64,000 nt of DNA from Pseudonocardia kujensis (GCF_021283305.1 NZ_JAJSOK010000015.1:1-64000); one strand, 5' to 3'. Shown: positions 43,259 through 52,297, counted from the stretch's first letter. Notes: a model not told the origin generated them from the sequence alone. Translations and numbers: made by a program.

Positions 43259-44201
43259 TCAGGGCTGCGTCTCGCCGCGTCCGAGGACGGCGGGGGAGAG
43301 GCTGGGGCGGCCGCCAGGGTGACCGACCGTGTCCGCCGCGGCGGCCGCGGCCACCCGCAGCGCGGTGGCGGGGTCGGCGGACGGGTCGCGCAGCAGTGCG
43401 ACCGTGAGACCGGCGGTGAGTGCGTCGCCTCCGCCGGTCGTGTCGACGACGGGGACCGTCCTCGAGCGGGAGGAAGGCGTCGCCGTCCGACCAGACCGCC
43501 ACGTTGCCGGGCTCGCCGCGTTCGACGCCGAGCACGACCATGCCGAGCCCGTCATCGACCATGGTGCGGCCGGCCTCGATCGCGGCGCGCGGTCCGTCGA
43601 TCTCGCGGCCGACCAGCTGGGCGGCCTCGGCGGGGTCGGCGCGCAGGACGTCGACCTGCCCGAGCAGCGCGTCGCGGCCGTCTTCGCCGGGCACCCCGTC
43701 GAGCAGGAGGCGGGCGCCGCCGGCGTGGGCGTGCCGGGCGGCGGTGAGCAGGGCCGACGCCGGCTGCTGGCCCTGCAGGACGACCGCGCGGGCCGTGCGC
43801 AGCTCCGCGGCGGCCGCGTCGACGTCCTCGGGGGTGACGAGCACCGGCTCGTCCAGGTCCTGCAGGTAGCGCCAGCTCCCGTCGCGCTCGAGCACGTCGA
43901 CCACCAGGCCCGTCGCGGCGCCATGCCGCCGTACGACCCGGGACACGTCGAGGCCGTCCTGGCGGGCCCGATCGAGCACCAGGTCCGCGGCGGGGTCGTC
44001 GCCGGCCACCGCGACCAGCGCCACCGTCGCGCCCAGCTGCGCCACGCCGACCGCGCAGTTGGCGCCCTTGCCACCGAGCATCTCGCGGCGTTCCCGGACG
44101 TCGGCGGCGGCCCCGGGGTCCGGCAGGGCGTCGACCACCAGGACCAGGTCCCGGGCCAGCTGGCCCACCACGACGACCTCGGGGACGACCGGCACCTCCA
44201 T
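43259..44201 (-). pseudogene. PfkB-family (ribokinase-like) carbohydrate kinase, frameshifted
   Basis: From ATG 44201 the protein has MLGGKGANCAVGVAQLGA, the PfkB signature-1 region, and runs in frame to FLPLEDG. Homology then continues in another frame (VPVVDTTGGGDALTAGLTVALL, core DTTGGGDALTAG) to the stop at 43259. One extra base near 43458 accounts for it. The anion-hole motif is GGGD rather than the usual GAGD. It is either a recent pseudogene or a sequencing error. Confidence 0.8.
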
Positions 44202-44209
44202 CCCCGGGA

Positions 44210-44371
44210 TCAGTACTCCGGGTCGCCCGGGCGGGGCGGCGAGCAGTTGTTCGCCACGTTCAGCTGCTCGGCCAGCTCGTCGACCTGCTGCTCGCGCGCG
44301 CGGTCGTCGTCCTCCGCGGTCGCGGTACGGGTGTCGCGGTCCTCGCGGTCCTCACGGCCGGGGTCCTGCAC
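44210..44371 (-). CDS. Small acidic protein upstream of pfkB
   Basis: The 53-residue product starts at GTG 44371 behind GAGGGAGG and is rich in Asp, Glu and Arg. It contains AREQQVDELAEQLNVANNC, a short amphipathic helix, with one Cys. It ends 8 nt before the pfkB start on the same strand. Family not recognised. Confidence 0.5.
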   Translation of the reverse strand: MQDPGREDREDRDTRTATAEDDDRAREQQVDELAEQLNVANNCSPPRPGDPEY

Positions 44372-44500
44372 GGAAGGGCCTCCCTCGTCCTGTCGCGGCG
44401 GTCCGGGTCCGGCGTACCCGATGACACCGGCGCCACACGCCGCACGCCGCGCGAGGACGCGCCCCCGCACCGCCACGGCATCACGTCGGCCGCGCCGTCA

Positions 44501-44612
44501 CCGCCGCCCCGTCACTCCCGCAGCGCCCTCGCCCCCGACGCCCCGTCCCTCCCGAGGCCGCGTCCCTCCTGAGGTCGCGTCCCTCCTGAGGCCCCGTCCC
44601 TCCCACCACCCC
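44501..44612. repeat. Short imperfect direct repeats next to the MFS gene 3' end
   Basis: Three 17-bp copies of GAGGCCGCGTCCCTCCT type are preceded by a second copy of CCCGTCACTCCCGCAGC, which also forms the stop region of the MFS gene. It looks like a local duplication of that gene's 3' end. Confidence 0.5.
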
Positions 44613-44613
44613 G

Positions 44614-46065
44614 TCACTCCCGCAGCACCGCCGCGACCGGCGGGGAGCGGAACGCGGTGCCCTCGCCCTCCGTCCAGCGCCGCAGGTCGGGCTTCTGCGG
44701 ACCGGAGCCGCCGAGCAGCAGCACGCCGGTCAGCACGACGGCGCCGACGCCGGTGACCACCACGCCGAGCAGGATCGTCCGCTCGATCGCGCCGGGGCCC
44801 TCGGACATCGCCAGCTTCATCACCACCGGTGCCGCGAGGAACGCCGCCTCGGACCGCAGCAGCTGGACCAGCGCGAACGCCGGCCCGAGCCGGGGCGCGG
44901 GCACGCTGAGCGCGCCGAGGAACAACCCCGGCCCGACGCCGGTGCCGGCACCCAGGCCGAGCAGGAACCCCGCGACCGCGGCCCGCGCGAGCCCGCCGCC
45001 GGTCAGCAGCACGCCTCCCGCCGCGCACACCGTCACCAGGCCGCCGAGCACCAGGACGGGCAGCCAGCGGGTCGGCAGCACGCGCACGATCAGCAGGATC
45101 GCCACGATCATCCCCGCCACCTCGGTGGCCATCGTCGCGCCGACGACAACCGGCGGGTGCCCCTCGACCTGCTGGAGCCGCAGGACCGCCAGCTCGGTGA
45201 AGGCGGTGAACCCGGCCCCGGTGACCATCGCGGCGCCGACGCCGGTGATGGGCAGCGTGTGGGCGAGGAGCCGGGCCGGCATCAGCGGATGCTCCTTGCG
45301 GTACTCGCGCACCACGAGCAGCAGGAGGGCGGCGAGCCCGACGACCGTCGGCACCAGGAAGCCGAGGGAGGTCGGCGGCTGCCCGACGAGCACGCTGACG
45401 CCGACGAACGGCAGGAAGGTCGCGGCGGCGGCCAGCGGGATCCCGGACGGGTCGAACCCCATCCGCGGCGCCTCGGCCTCGCCGCGCTCGAAACCGAGCA
45501 GCCCCACGACGAACCCGGCGAGCCCGATCGCGGCGGCGCCGGCGTGCACCCAGCGCCACGCGCCGGGCGTGGCGGCGAACCCACCGATCGACGTGCCGAG
45601 CACCGATCCACCGAAGAGCCCCAGGTTGATCAGCGCGACGGTGACCGGGATCCGCCGCGGCCCGTGTCCGGTCACGGCCGGCGGCAGCGCCACCACCAGC
45701 AGCATCCCGCTGCCCAGCCCCAGCAGCACACGGCCGGCGATCAGCACGCCGTTGGACCCGGCCGCGGCCGCCACCCCGGCCCCGGCCGCGATGAGCAGGG
45801 TGCAGCAGAGGTAGATCCTGCGCGGGTCGACGCGCCGGACGAGGTCGGCGGCGACGACCACGCTGAACGCGTAGGAGGCGTTGGCCAGGCCCTGGCCGAG
45901 CTGCAGCCCCGCGCGGTCGGTGCCGAGCTCGTGCGCCTGCACCGCCGTGAACAGGAACGGCGCGGTGGAGAGCAGCACGAAGGGTGCCAGGCCGAGCAGT
46001 GCCAGGGCGATCCCGGTGGACCAGCGGCCGGCGAGGCGCGGCGACGGCAGCCTCAACGGGGGCAC
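44614..46065 (-). CDS. Major facilitator superfamily transporter
   Basis: The 483-residue protein has 12-14 predicted membrane spans, including AALLLLVVREYRKEHPLM and LGLGSGMLLVVALPPAV. The family-typical basic loop after span 2-3 is RRVDPRRIY. The layout fits drug:H+ antiporter-2-like exporters, but the substrate is unknown. GTG 46065 has a weak ribosome site. Confidence 0.8.
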   Translation of the reverse strand: MPPLRLPSPRLAGRWSTGIALALLGLAPFVLLSTAPFLFTAVQAHELGTDRAGLQLGQGLANASYAFSVVVAADLVRRVDPRRIYLCCTLLIAAGAGVAAAAGSNGVLIAGRVLLGLGSGMLLVVALPPAVTGHGPRRIPVTVALINLGLFGGSVLGTSIGGFAATPGAWRWVHAGAAAIGLAGFVVGLLGFERGEAEAPRMGFDPSGIPLAAAATFLPFVGVSVLVGQPPTSLGFLVPTVVGLAALLLLVVREYRKEHPLMPARLLAHTLPITGVGAAMVTGAGFTAFTELAVLRLQQVEGHPPVVVGATMATEVAGMIVAILLIVRVLPTRWLPVLVLGGLVTVCAAGGVLLTGGGLARAAVAGFLLGLGAGTGVGPGLFLGALSVPAPRLGPAFALVQLLRSEAAFLAAPVVMKLAMSEGPGAIERTILLGVVVTGVGAVVLTGVLLLGGSGPQKPDLRRWTEGEGTAFRSPPVAAVLRE

Positions 46066-46162
46066 CGCGTTCGGTGGTGCGACGACACGGGGAGCGGGTG
46101 CATACTTCCCGGCTTCCCGGCGCCCGGGCGGTCCAACCGGCGCGCGCCCGGCCGCTACCGGG

Positions 46163-46540
46163 TCAGGTCGGCGGGCGGGCGCGTGATCCGGCGCAGAGGG
46201 GTGCGGGCGGGCCCGGGACGGCCGCGCCCGCCGGGATCCCCAGCGCCCGCAGGATCATGCGTGCCGGGCGGTTCTCGTCGCAGACCAGGTGCAGGCCGCC
46301 GCCCCGGACCTCGAGATCCTCGCGCAGCCGCAGCAGCTCGCGCACCCCGCCGGCGCACAGGTGCTGCAAGCCGTCGAGTTCCACGACGACGACCGCCCGG
46401 TCCGCCTCGGCGAGCCGGTGCAGGGCGCTGCGGAAGCACCCGAGGCTCGCGAGATCGACCTCGCCGCTGAGGTGCGCGACGAGATAGCCCAGGTGCGGGC
46501 GGTCCTCGAGCTCGATCTCGACCATGGCCCTGTCCTGCAT
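46163..46540 (-). CDS. STAS-domain protein lacking the phosphoacceptor Ser
   Basis: The 125-residue STAS protein has LVAHLSGEVDLASLGCFRSAL and VVVVELDGLQHLCAGGVREL. The position normally held by Ser in DSxG is Ala or Cys (LCAGG), so it should be insensitive to RsbW-type phosphorylation. ATG 46540 was chosen for GGGGAGG nine nt upstream; ATG 46621 would add 27 residues. Confidence 0.75.
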   Translation of the reverse strand: MQDRAMVEIELEDRPHLGYLVAHLSGEVDLASLGCFRSALHRLAEADRAVVVVELDGLQHLCAGGVRELLRLREDLEVRGGGLHLVCDENRPARMILRALGIPAGAAVPGPPAPLCAGSRARPPT

Positions 46541-46622
46541 CGGCGGTGAGCCTCCCCGGAGGAGGAGATCGCGCGCTGCGCGCTTGAACGCTGCGTCTCC
46601 GAGATACGCCCATGTTGGCACG

Positions 46623-46635
46623 CCCGTACCGCTCG
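46623..46635 (-). repeat. Solitary match to the array 2 hairpin arm
   Basis: The minus strand reads CGAGCGGTACGGG, identical over 13 bp to the left arm of array 2 element B, about 3.4 kb away from the array. Confidence 0.4.
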
Positions 46636-46673
46636 ACGTAACCCCCGGACGCGGCGTGCCGCCCGGTCGCGTC

Positions 46674-46698
46674 GTTTGCCGCCACCGCGGAGGGGTAT
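46674..46698 (+). promoter_or_regulatory. SigB/SigF-type promoter for the flavoprotein-ADH pair
   Basis: GTTT, 15 nt, GGGTAT is a perfect consensus match, 39 nt upstream of ATG 46738. Confidence 0.7.
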
Positions 46699-46737
46699 CG
46701 CCCCCGCGACCGTCGTCCGGCGAACGGGAGGACCGCC

Positions 46738-47337
46738 ATGCTCACCGCACTGGCCCTGAACTGCACGCTGAACCCGTCGCCGACGGGGTCGAGCACCCAG
46801 ACGATGGTCGACGAGGTGCTGGCCGCCCTCAAGCAGCACGACGTCGTGGGCGACTCGGTCCGCGTGATCGACCACGACGTGCGCCCCGGTGTGCAGCCGG
46901 ACATGGGCGACGGCGACGAGTGGCCGGCGCTGCGGACGCGGATCCTCGACGCGGACATCCTCGTGTTCGCCACCCCGACCTGGGTCGGCCACCCGAGCAG
47001 CATCGCCCAGCGCGTGCTGGAGCGCCTCGACGCCGAGATCTCCGAGACCGACGACGAGGGCCGGCCGCTGATGTTCGGCAAGGTCGCGGTGGCCGCCGTC
47101 GTCGGCAACGAGGACGGCGCCCACAAGATCGCCGCCGACCTGTTCCAGGCGCTCAACGACACCGGCTTCACGGTGCCGGCGCAGGGGTCCGTCTACTGGA
47201 ACGGCGAGGCGATGTCCGGCACGGACTACAAGGACCTCGACGACACTCCCGAACCCGTGGTGGCCACGACCGCCACCCTCGCCGCGAACGCGGCGCACCT
47301 GGCCCGGCTGCTGAACGAGCACCAGTACCCCGCCTGA
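46738..47337 (+). CDS. NADPH-dependent FMN reductase / flavodoxin-like protein
   Basis: The 199-residue protein has the flavin-phosphate loop NPSPTGSSTQTMVDEVL and DILVFATPTWVGHPSSIAQRVLERLDA (core FATPTWVGHPSS), typical of WrbA/NAD(P)H:FMN reductases. It probably reduces quinones or free flavin under stress. ATG 46738 follows GGAGG. It is 30 nt upstream of the alcohol dehydrogenase in the same operon. Confidence 0.85.
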   Translation: MLTALALNCTLNPSPTGSSTQTMVDEVLAALKQHDVVGDSVRVIDHDVRPGVQPDMGDGDEWPALRTRILDADILVFATPTWVGHPSSIAQRVLERLDAEISETDDEGRPLMFGKVAVAAVVGNEDGAHKIAADLFQALNDTGFTVPAQGSVYWNGEAMSGTDYKDLDDTPEPVVATTATLAANAAHLARLLNEHQYPA

Positions 47338-47367
47338 CGCCCTCACGGAGGGCAGAGAGGAGCCGTC

Positions 47368-48567
47368 GTGCGTGCAGTCACCTGGCACGGCAAGCGCGAC
47401 GTCCGGGTGGACACCCACCCGGATCCGTCGATCAAGGATCCCGACGACGTGATCGTGCAGATCACCTCGAGCGGGCTGTGCGGTTCCGACCTGCACCTGT
47501 ACGAGGTGCTGGGCCCGTTCCTCGGCGAGGGCGACATCCTCGGCCACGAGCCGATGGGCATCGTCGCGGAGAAGGGCCCGGGCGTGACCTCGCTGGACGT
47601 GGGCGACCGCGTCGTGGTGCCCTTCAACGTCTCCTGCGGGACCTGCTGGATGTGCGAGCGCGGGCTGCACTCGCAGTGCGAGACCACGCAGAACCGCGAG
47701 CAGGGCATGGGCGCCTCGCTGTTCGGCTACACGAAGCTCTACGGCCAGGTGCCGGGCGGGCAGGCGGAGTTCCTGCGCGTGCCGTTCGGCGACACGCTGC
47801 CGATCAAGGTGCCGGAGGGCCCGCCGGACGACCGTTTCGTCTATCTCTCGGACGTGTTGCCCACGGCCTGGCAGGCCGTGGCCTACGCCGATCCGCCGCG
47901 CGACGGCAGCCTCGTCGTCCTCGGGCTGGGGCCGATCGGCGACATGTCCGCCCGGATCGCCCGGCACCGCGGGGTCGAGACGGTCATCGGCATCGACCTG
48001 GTGCCCGAGCGGCTCGCCCGGGCGCAGAACCGTGGCGTGACCACCATCGACCTGCGCGACGCGGGCAAGGACGTCGTCGACGCGGTCCGCGCGCTCACCG
48101 GCGGCCGCGGGGCCGACGCGGTGATCGACGCGGTCGGCATGGAGGCGCACGGCTCGCCGTTCGGCAAGATCGCCCACCAGCTCGCCGGCTACCTGCCCGA
48201 CGCGCTGGCCGCGCCGTTCATGAAGACCGCCGGCGTGGACCGCATGGCCGCCCTGCAGATGGCGATCGAGCTCGTGCGCCGCGGCGGCACGATCTCGCTC
48301 TCCGGCGTCTACGGCGGCATGGCCGACCCGATGCCGATGCTGCAGATGTTCGACAAGCAGATCCAGCTGCGGATGGGCCAGGCGAACGTCCACCGCTGGG
48401 TGCCGGACCTGCTGCCGCTGCTCACCGACGACGACCCGCTGGGGACCGAGGACTTCGCGACGCACCACGTGCCGCTCGAGGCCGCGCCCGACGCCTACAA
48501 GATGTTCCAGGAGAAGCGCGACGGGACGGTGAAGGTCCTGTTCAAGCCCGGGACCGCGACCTCGTGA
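47368..48567 (+). CDS. Zinc-dependent alcohol dehydrogenase (glutathione-independent formaldehyde dehydrogenase-like)
   Basis: The 399-residue MDR-family enzyme has catalytic zinc ligands in GLCGSDLH and GHEPMG. The structural zinc site is CGTCWMCERGLHSQC, and the NAD motif is VLGLGPIGDMSARIA. The length and insert after the GHE motif match the formaldehyde-dehydrogenase-like group of long-chain ADHs. GTG 47368 follows GAGAGGAG. Formaldehyde or another aldehyde/alcohol as substrate would link it to the formate dehydrogenase, but this is inference. Confidence 0.85.
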   Translation: MRAVTWHGKRDVRVDTHPDPSIKDPDDVIVQITSSGLCGSDLHLYEVLGPFLGEGDILGHEPMGIVAEKGPGVTSLDVGDRVVVPFNVSCGTCWMCERGLHSQCETTQNREQGMGASLFGYTKLYGQVPGGQAEFLRVPFGDTLPIKVPEGPPDDRFVYLSDVLPTAWQAVAYADPPRDGSLVVLGLGPIGDMSARIARHRGVETVIGIDLVPERLARAQNRGVTTIDLRDAGKDVVDAVRALTGGRGADAVIDAVGMEAHGSPFGKIAHQLAGYLPDALAAPFMKTAGVDRMAALQMAIELVRRGGTISLSGVYGGMADPMPMLQMFDKQIQLRMGQANVHRWVPDLLPLLTDDDPLGTEDFATHHVPLEAAPDAYKMFQEKRDGTVKVLFKPGTATS

Positions 48568-48647
48568 GCACGAAGGGCGACGAGGACGTCCGTGCGGAGG
48601 TGGCGGTAGTCGCTGAGGAACGGGGGCACGATCCCCTGAAGGACTGA
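48564..48647 (+). CDS. Possible small peptide overlapping the ADH stop
   Basis: A 27-residue frame (VSTKGDEDVRAEVAVVAEER...) starts at GTG 48564 inside the ADH stop by GTGA, as many true operon genes do here. It is too short to judge by composition. Confidence 0.25.
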   Translation: MSTKGDEDVRAEVAVVAEERGHDPLKD

Positions 48648-48727
48648 CGTCGGAGGGGTCGGCACCGAAGGACGGTTGACCGGGCAGGCGCGGAGGAGTT
48701 CGCTCTCAGCAGGAGCGAGGGGGAGCC

Positions 48728-49000
48728 ATGCTCAGCGACGAGGACCGGCGTCGGCTGCAGGACATCGAGGCGGCGATCCGGATGGAGGACCCGCGGTTCG
48801 CCGAGCGCCTCGCGCAGGGGAGGTTCCCCACGCGTGCCCGCAGGGCGGTGGCGCTCGTCCTCGTCGCGGTCGGCCTCCTGGGCCTGCTCACGGGGATGGC
48901 GCTGCTGTCCGGGGTGATGATCCTGTTCGCCGTGCTGGTCACCGGGATGGGCGCCACGCTGTGGTTCCGGCTCGGCGGCCGGCACCGCCCCGCCGGGTGA
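48728..49000 (+). CDS. DUF3040 membrane protein
   Basis: The 90-residue protein has the DUF3040 start MLSDEDRRRLQDIEAAIRMEDPRFAERL (core LSDEDRRRLQDIE), then two membrane helices (AVALVLVAVGLLGLLTGMALL, VMILFAVLVTGMGATLWF). Function unknown. ATG 48728 follows GAGGGGGAG. A larger paralogue is at 62112-62567. Confidence 0.88.
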   Translation: MLSDEDRRRLQDIEAAIRMEDPRFAERLAQGRFPTRARRAVALVLVAVGLLGLLTGMALLSGVMILFAVLVTGMGATLWFRLGGRHRPAG

Positions 49001-49003
49001 CGG

Positions 49004-49624
49004 TCAGGCGACCAGTCGGGACTGCTCCACGGCCAGCGCGTCGACGAGGTCGTTCATCTCGTCCCCGGAGTGGCCCTTCACCCACCGGAAGGACACGTCG
49101 CCGCGCTCGTTGACCAGCGTGATCAGCGGCTCCCACAGGTCGCGGCTGACGACCGGCTTGCGCGCGCTCGTCGTCCAGCCGCGGGCGAGCCACCCCTTCC
49201 ACCAGCCGTCCCGGAAACAGTTCACGACGTAGGTGGAGTCGCTGACCACCACCAGCGGGCCGTCGAGGGCCCGGACGGCCTCCAGCGCCGCCCGGATCTC
49301 CATCCGCTGGTTGGTGGTGCCCGCCTCGCCGCCGCTGTCCTGCCGGCCGTCCCGGGTGGCCCAGGCCCAGCCGCCCGGGCCCGGGTTGCCGGAGCACGCG
49401 CCGTCCGTCCACACCTCGAGGGCACCCTCGGCGGCGGGCATGTCCGGGCGCGGGGCCGACCGCGAGGGCCGCGCCGTGAGGGTGTCGGTACCCGTCCCCC
49501 CGCTCGCCTTCGCCGTCTCGGCGCACGCCGAGTGCGCCCAGGCCTTGCCCGCCTTCGCGATCTCCTCGCCGGGACGGACGGGGCTGGAGCAGACGCCGCA
49601 GGTGGTGGCGTACTTCGCGGTCAT
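49004..49624 (-). CDS. Ribonuclease HI with N-terminal Cys-rich module
   Basis: The 206-residue protein has an N-terminal zinc-finger-like part (CGVCSSPVRPGE...HSAC) and a C-terminal RNase HI domain (~68-206) with catalytic DGACSGNPG, QRMEIRAAL, SDSTYVVN and the VKGHSGDEMND loop. It cleaves RNA in RNA-DNA hybrids. The Cys module is not part of classical RNase HI. ATG 49624 is preferred; GTG 49630 adds two residues. Confidence 0.85.
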   Translation of the reverse strand: MTAKYATTCGVCSSPVRPGEEIAKAGKAWAHSACAETAKASGGTGTDTLTARPSRSAPRPDMPAAEGALEVWTDGACSGNPGPGGWAWATRDGRQDSGGEAGTTNQRMEIRAALEAVRALDGPLVVVSDSTYVVNCFRDGWWKGWLARGWTTSARKPVVSRDLWEPLITLVNERGDVSFRWVKGHSGDEMNDLVDALAVEQSRLVA

Positions 49625-49712
49625 CGGCACCGCGCCAGCCTACGACCCGACTTCCCCGCCCCCGTCCGGGCTCCCGGCATGCTCCGGCCGTCGGAGGGGT
49701 ACCGCTCGCTCC

Positions 49713-51344
49713 GTGTCGACCCAGGTCCTGCTCGTGGTGCTCGTGCTGGCGGCGGGGGTGGTGCTGGGCCGCCTCGTGAGCCGGCGGACGGGGCTGCCCG
49801 AGGCCGCCGTCTACGTGCTGCTCGGGGTGGCGGCGGCGTTCATCCCCGGGGTGGGCGAGGTGCGGCTCTCGCCGGACCTGGTGCTGCTGGTCTTCCTGCC
49901 GCCCCTGATCTACTACGCCGCCTTCTTCAGCGACCCCCGGGAGACCGCGAACAACCTGGTCCCCGTCGTCGGGCAGTCCGTCGGGCTCGTCGTCGCGACG
50001 GCGGTCGCCGTGGGCGGCACGCTCCTGCTGGTCTTCCCCGACGTCGGCTGGGCCGCCGCGATCGCGTTCGGCGCCGCCGTCGCGCCGCCCGACCCCGTGG
50101 CCGCGGGCTCGGTGCTGCAACGGCTGGGGGCGCCGCGCCGGCTGGTCACCGTGCTGGAGGCCGAGGGACTGGTCAACGACGGCGTCGCGCTCACCCTCTT
50201 CGCCGTCGCGATCGCGGCGGTCGGCGCCACGACCACGGTGGGCGAGGTCGGGCTGCAGCTGCTGATCGAGATCGGCGGGGGCATCGGGTTCGGGCTGGTC
50301 GTGGGGATCGTCAGCGCGACCCTGCGCCGGTTCGTCCGCGACACGGCGAGCCACGTGATCCTCTCGCTGGTCACGCCGTACCTGGCGTTCGTGCCGGCGC
50401 AGGAGCTGCACTCCTCGGGCGTGCTCGCGACGGTCACGGCCGCCGTGTGGCTCGGGGTCCGCGGCCGCGGGCTGGTCGAGCCGACCGTCCGGCTGCACTC
50501 GGAGACCTTCTGGACGGTGCTGAACTCGCTGCTGGTCGCGCTGCTGTTCGTGCTGCTGGGGATCCAGGTGCCGGCCGTGGTCCGCGAGGTGGGGGCGTAC
50601 CCGTGGAGCGCGCTGGCCCTCGCGGCGGCCGCGGTCGTCGCCGTCGCGATCCTCGTCCGGCTGGCGTGGGTGATGCTGGTGGCTCCCCTGGGTGCCCTGC
50701 TGCCGGTCCGGGAGGAGCTGGCCGCGCAGATGCCCTGGCGGGAACGGGTGGTGCTCGGCTGGTGCGGGCCCCGCGGCGCCGTGTCGCTGGCGGTGGCGCT
50801 GTCGATCCCGCTGGCGGTCGCGAACGGGGCGCCCTTCCCGCGCCGGGACCTGTTGCTGTTCCTCACCGTCGTGGTGGTGCTGGCGACCCTGGTCGGGCAG
50901 ACCGTGCCCCTGCCCTGGCTGCTGCGCGTGCTGCGGCTGCGGCCCGACGAGCGGGAGCGCACCGAGGGCGTCCGCGCCCGCCGGGCGGCGGTGGACGCCG
51001 CGCTGCGCGAGCTCGACGAGGTCGCCGAGCGCGACGAGCCCGCGCCGGCCGGGCTGGAGGAGCTGCGCCAGGTCCTGGAGCTGCGCCGCGACCACCTGCG
51101 GGAGCAGCTGGAGGCGACCCGGCACGCGCACCACCACGGCGACGACGCGACCGACCCCGCGCCGCGCGGGGACGGGGGCGCCGGCACCGGCGCGGACGCG
51201 AGCGAACTGCGGCTGCGCCTGGTGGAGGTCGAGCGGGAGACGCTGCGCCGGATGCAGTCGCGCGGAGAGATCAGCCGCCCGACGATGGTGGCGATCAGCC
51301 AGGAGCTGGACCTCGACGAGACGCAGCTCCGCCGGCGGCGGTGA
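49713..51344 (+). CDS. Na+/H+ antiporter, CPA1 family
   Basis: The 543-residue protein has about 12 membrane spans followed by a ~100-residue charged cytoplasmic tail (~435-543). Family motifs are APPDPVAAGSV, EAEGLVNDGVALTLF and GPRGAVSLAVALSIPL. It should exchange Na+ or K+ for H+. GTG 49713 lies 10 nt after GGGTAC, which may be a -10 for a leaderless message, though no good -35 is seen. Confidence 0.87.
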   Translation: MSTQVLLVVLVLAAGVVLGRLVSRRTGLPEAAVYVLLGVAAAFIPGVGEVRLSPDLVLLVFLPPLIYYAAFFSDPRETANNLVPVVGQSVGLVVATAVAVGGTLLLVFPDVGWAAAIAFGAAVAPPDPVAAGSVLQRLGAPRRLVTVLEAEGLVNDGVALTLFAVAIAAVGATTTVGEVGLQLLIEIGGGIGFGLVVGIVSATLRRFVRDTASHVILSLVTPYLAFVPAQELHSSGVLATVTAAVWLGVRGRGLVEPTVRLHSETFWTVLNSLLVALLFVLLGIQVPAVVREVGAYPWSALALAAAAVVAVAILVRLAWVMLVAPLGALLPVREELAAQMPWRERVVLGWCGPRGAVSLAVALSIPLAVANGAPFPRRDLLLFLTVVVVLATLVGQTVPLPWLLRVLRLRPDERERTEGVRARRAAVDAALRELDEVAERDEPAPAGLEELRQVLELRRDHLREQLEATRHAHHHGDDATDPAPRGDGGAGTGADASELRLRLVEVERETLRRMQSRGEISRPTMVAISQELDLDETQLRRRR

Positions 51345-51360
51345 GCACCCCCTCGGGCCC

Positions 51361-52113
51361 CTACTGGTGCAGGTAGGTGACCGTGAAGGTGCTGCCCCCG
51401 ACCGGTCCGGTCCGGGTCTGCCGCACACCCGTCGTGCCGGACTCGAAGCCCACCGGCCGGTAGGAGGCCAGTGGTTTCCCGTCCACGGTGGCGCCGGAGA
51501 ACGTGATGCTGCCGAACGACGGGAACGCCCCCGTGGGCGACTCGAGGACGACCTCGGCCGAGGTGTGGTCGTCCTGGAGGTGGGCCGTGTGCGTCGTCCG
51601 CGTCCAGCCCCGCGTGGTGTCGGCGACCGTGAAGGTGTAGTCCGCCGCGGTCCGCTGCACGCTGGCCGTCATCCGGTCGCCCGGGGCGACGGGGTCGGGG
51701 TGGTAGACCGGCGGCTGCGGCGCCGTCTCGTACCAGGCGCGGTAGACGGGCTGCCCGGAGGCGCACGTGATCTCGAGCCCGGCCTGCTGCACCGTCCCGG
51801 TCGCGACGCCGCCCAGCCCCACCCACGGCCCGAGGACCTGGGTCGGCGCACCGCAGCGCACGGCCGGGGCCGACCAGGCGGCCGACACCCGGGTGAAGCC
51901 GGTCCCGACCGCCGCCCAGCCCGACCAGTTGGACCCGGTGAGCTGCTGGTAGCCGGCGGACGTGGGGGCGGGCGCGGTGGTCCCCGTCGCCGGCGCCGCC
52001 TCGGCTACCGGCCCCCGCCCGTCGGAAGGGGCGAACAGCAGCAGGACCGCGCCCACCACCGCCGCCGCGGCGCCCCCCACCCGGCGCCCGTGCCGTCCTC
52101 GTGCTCCCGTCAT
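51361..52113 (-). CDS. Secreted G1-family glutamic peptidase (eqolisin-like)
   Basis: The 250-residue protein has a basic N-terminus and a signal-type hydrophobic segment (AAAAVVGAVLLLFAP). The peptidase G1 fold follows, with SNWSGWAAVGTGFTRVSAAWSAPAV (core NWSGWAAVGTGF), LGPWVGLGG, QQAGLEITC and YRAWYETAP. The catalytic Gln-Glu pair of eqolisins would be near W82 and E153. Length is like other bacterial members. ATG 52113 follows GAGGTGGGGGG. Eqolisins are best known in fungi and work at acid pH. Confidence 0.82.
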   Translation of the reverse strand: MTGARGRHGRRVGGAAAAVVGAVLLLFAPSDGRGPVAEAAPATGTTAPAPTSAGYQQLTGSNWSGWAAVGTGFTRVSAAWSAPAVRCGAPTQVLGPWVGLGGVATGTVQQAGLEITCASGQPVYRAWYETAPQPPVYHPDPVAPGDRMTASVQRTAADYTFTVADTTRGWTRTTHTAHLQDDHTSAEVVLESPTGAFPSFGSITFSGATVDGKPLASYRPVGFESGTTGVRQTRTGPVGGSTFTVTYLHQ

Positions 52114-52297
52114 GACGCCCCCCACCTCGCGACCGGACCGGGGCGTCAGCCAAGCACGCCGCACCGCCCGGAGTACAGGCCGACCGGCCCTTGTCCGGGG
52201 CGGGCCGGGCGGCTCGGCGCCGCGGCGGCAGGGCGGCGCGTCGCGGCAGGGCGGCCCGGCGCGGCACGACGGCCCGGCGCGGCGGCGGCAGGACGAC

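Noticed and set aside
41967..44201. A 744-codon minus-strand ORF across repeat array 2 that could be read as a repeat protein fused to a kinase
   Set aside because: The repeat part is open in several frames on both strands because the units are mostly multiples of three long. The kinase part loses its homology at a frameshift before the array. It is an artefact.
49697..49702. SigB-type promoter for the Na+/H+ antiporter (GGGTAC)
   Set aside because: No GTTT-like -35 is found 14-16 nt upstream; kept only as a remark.
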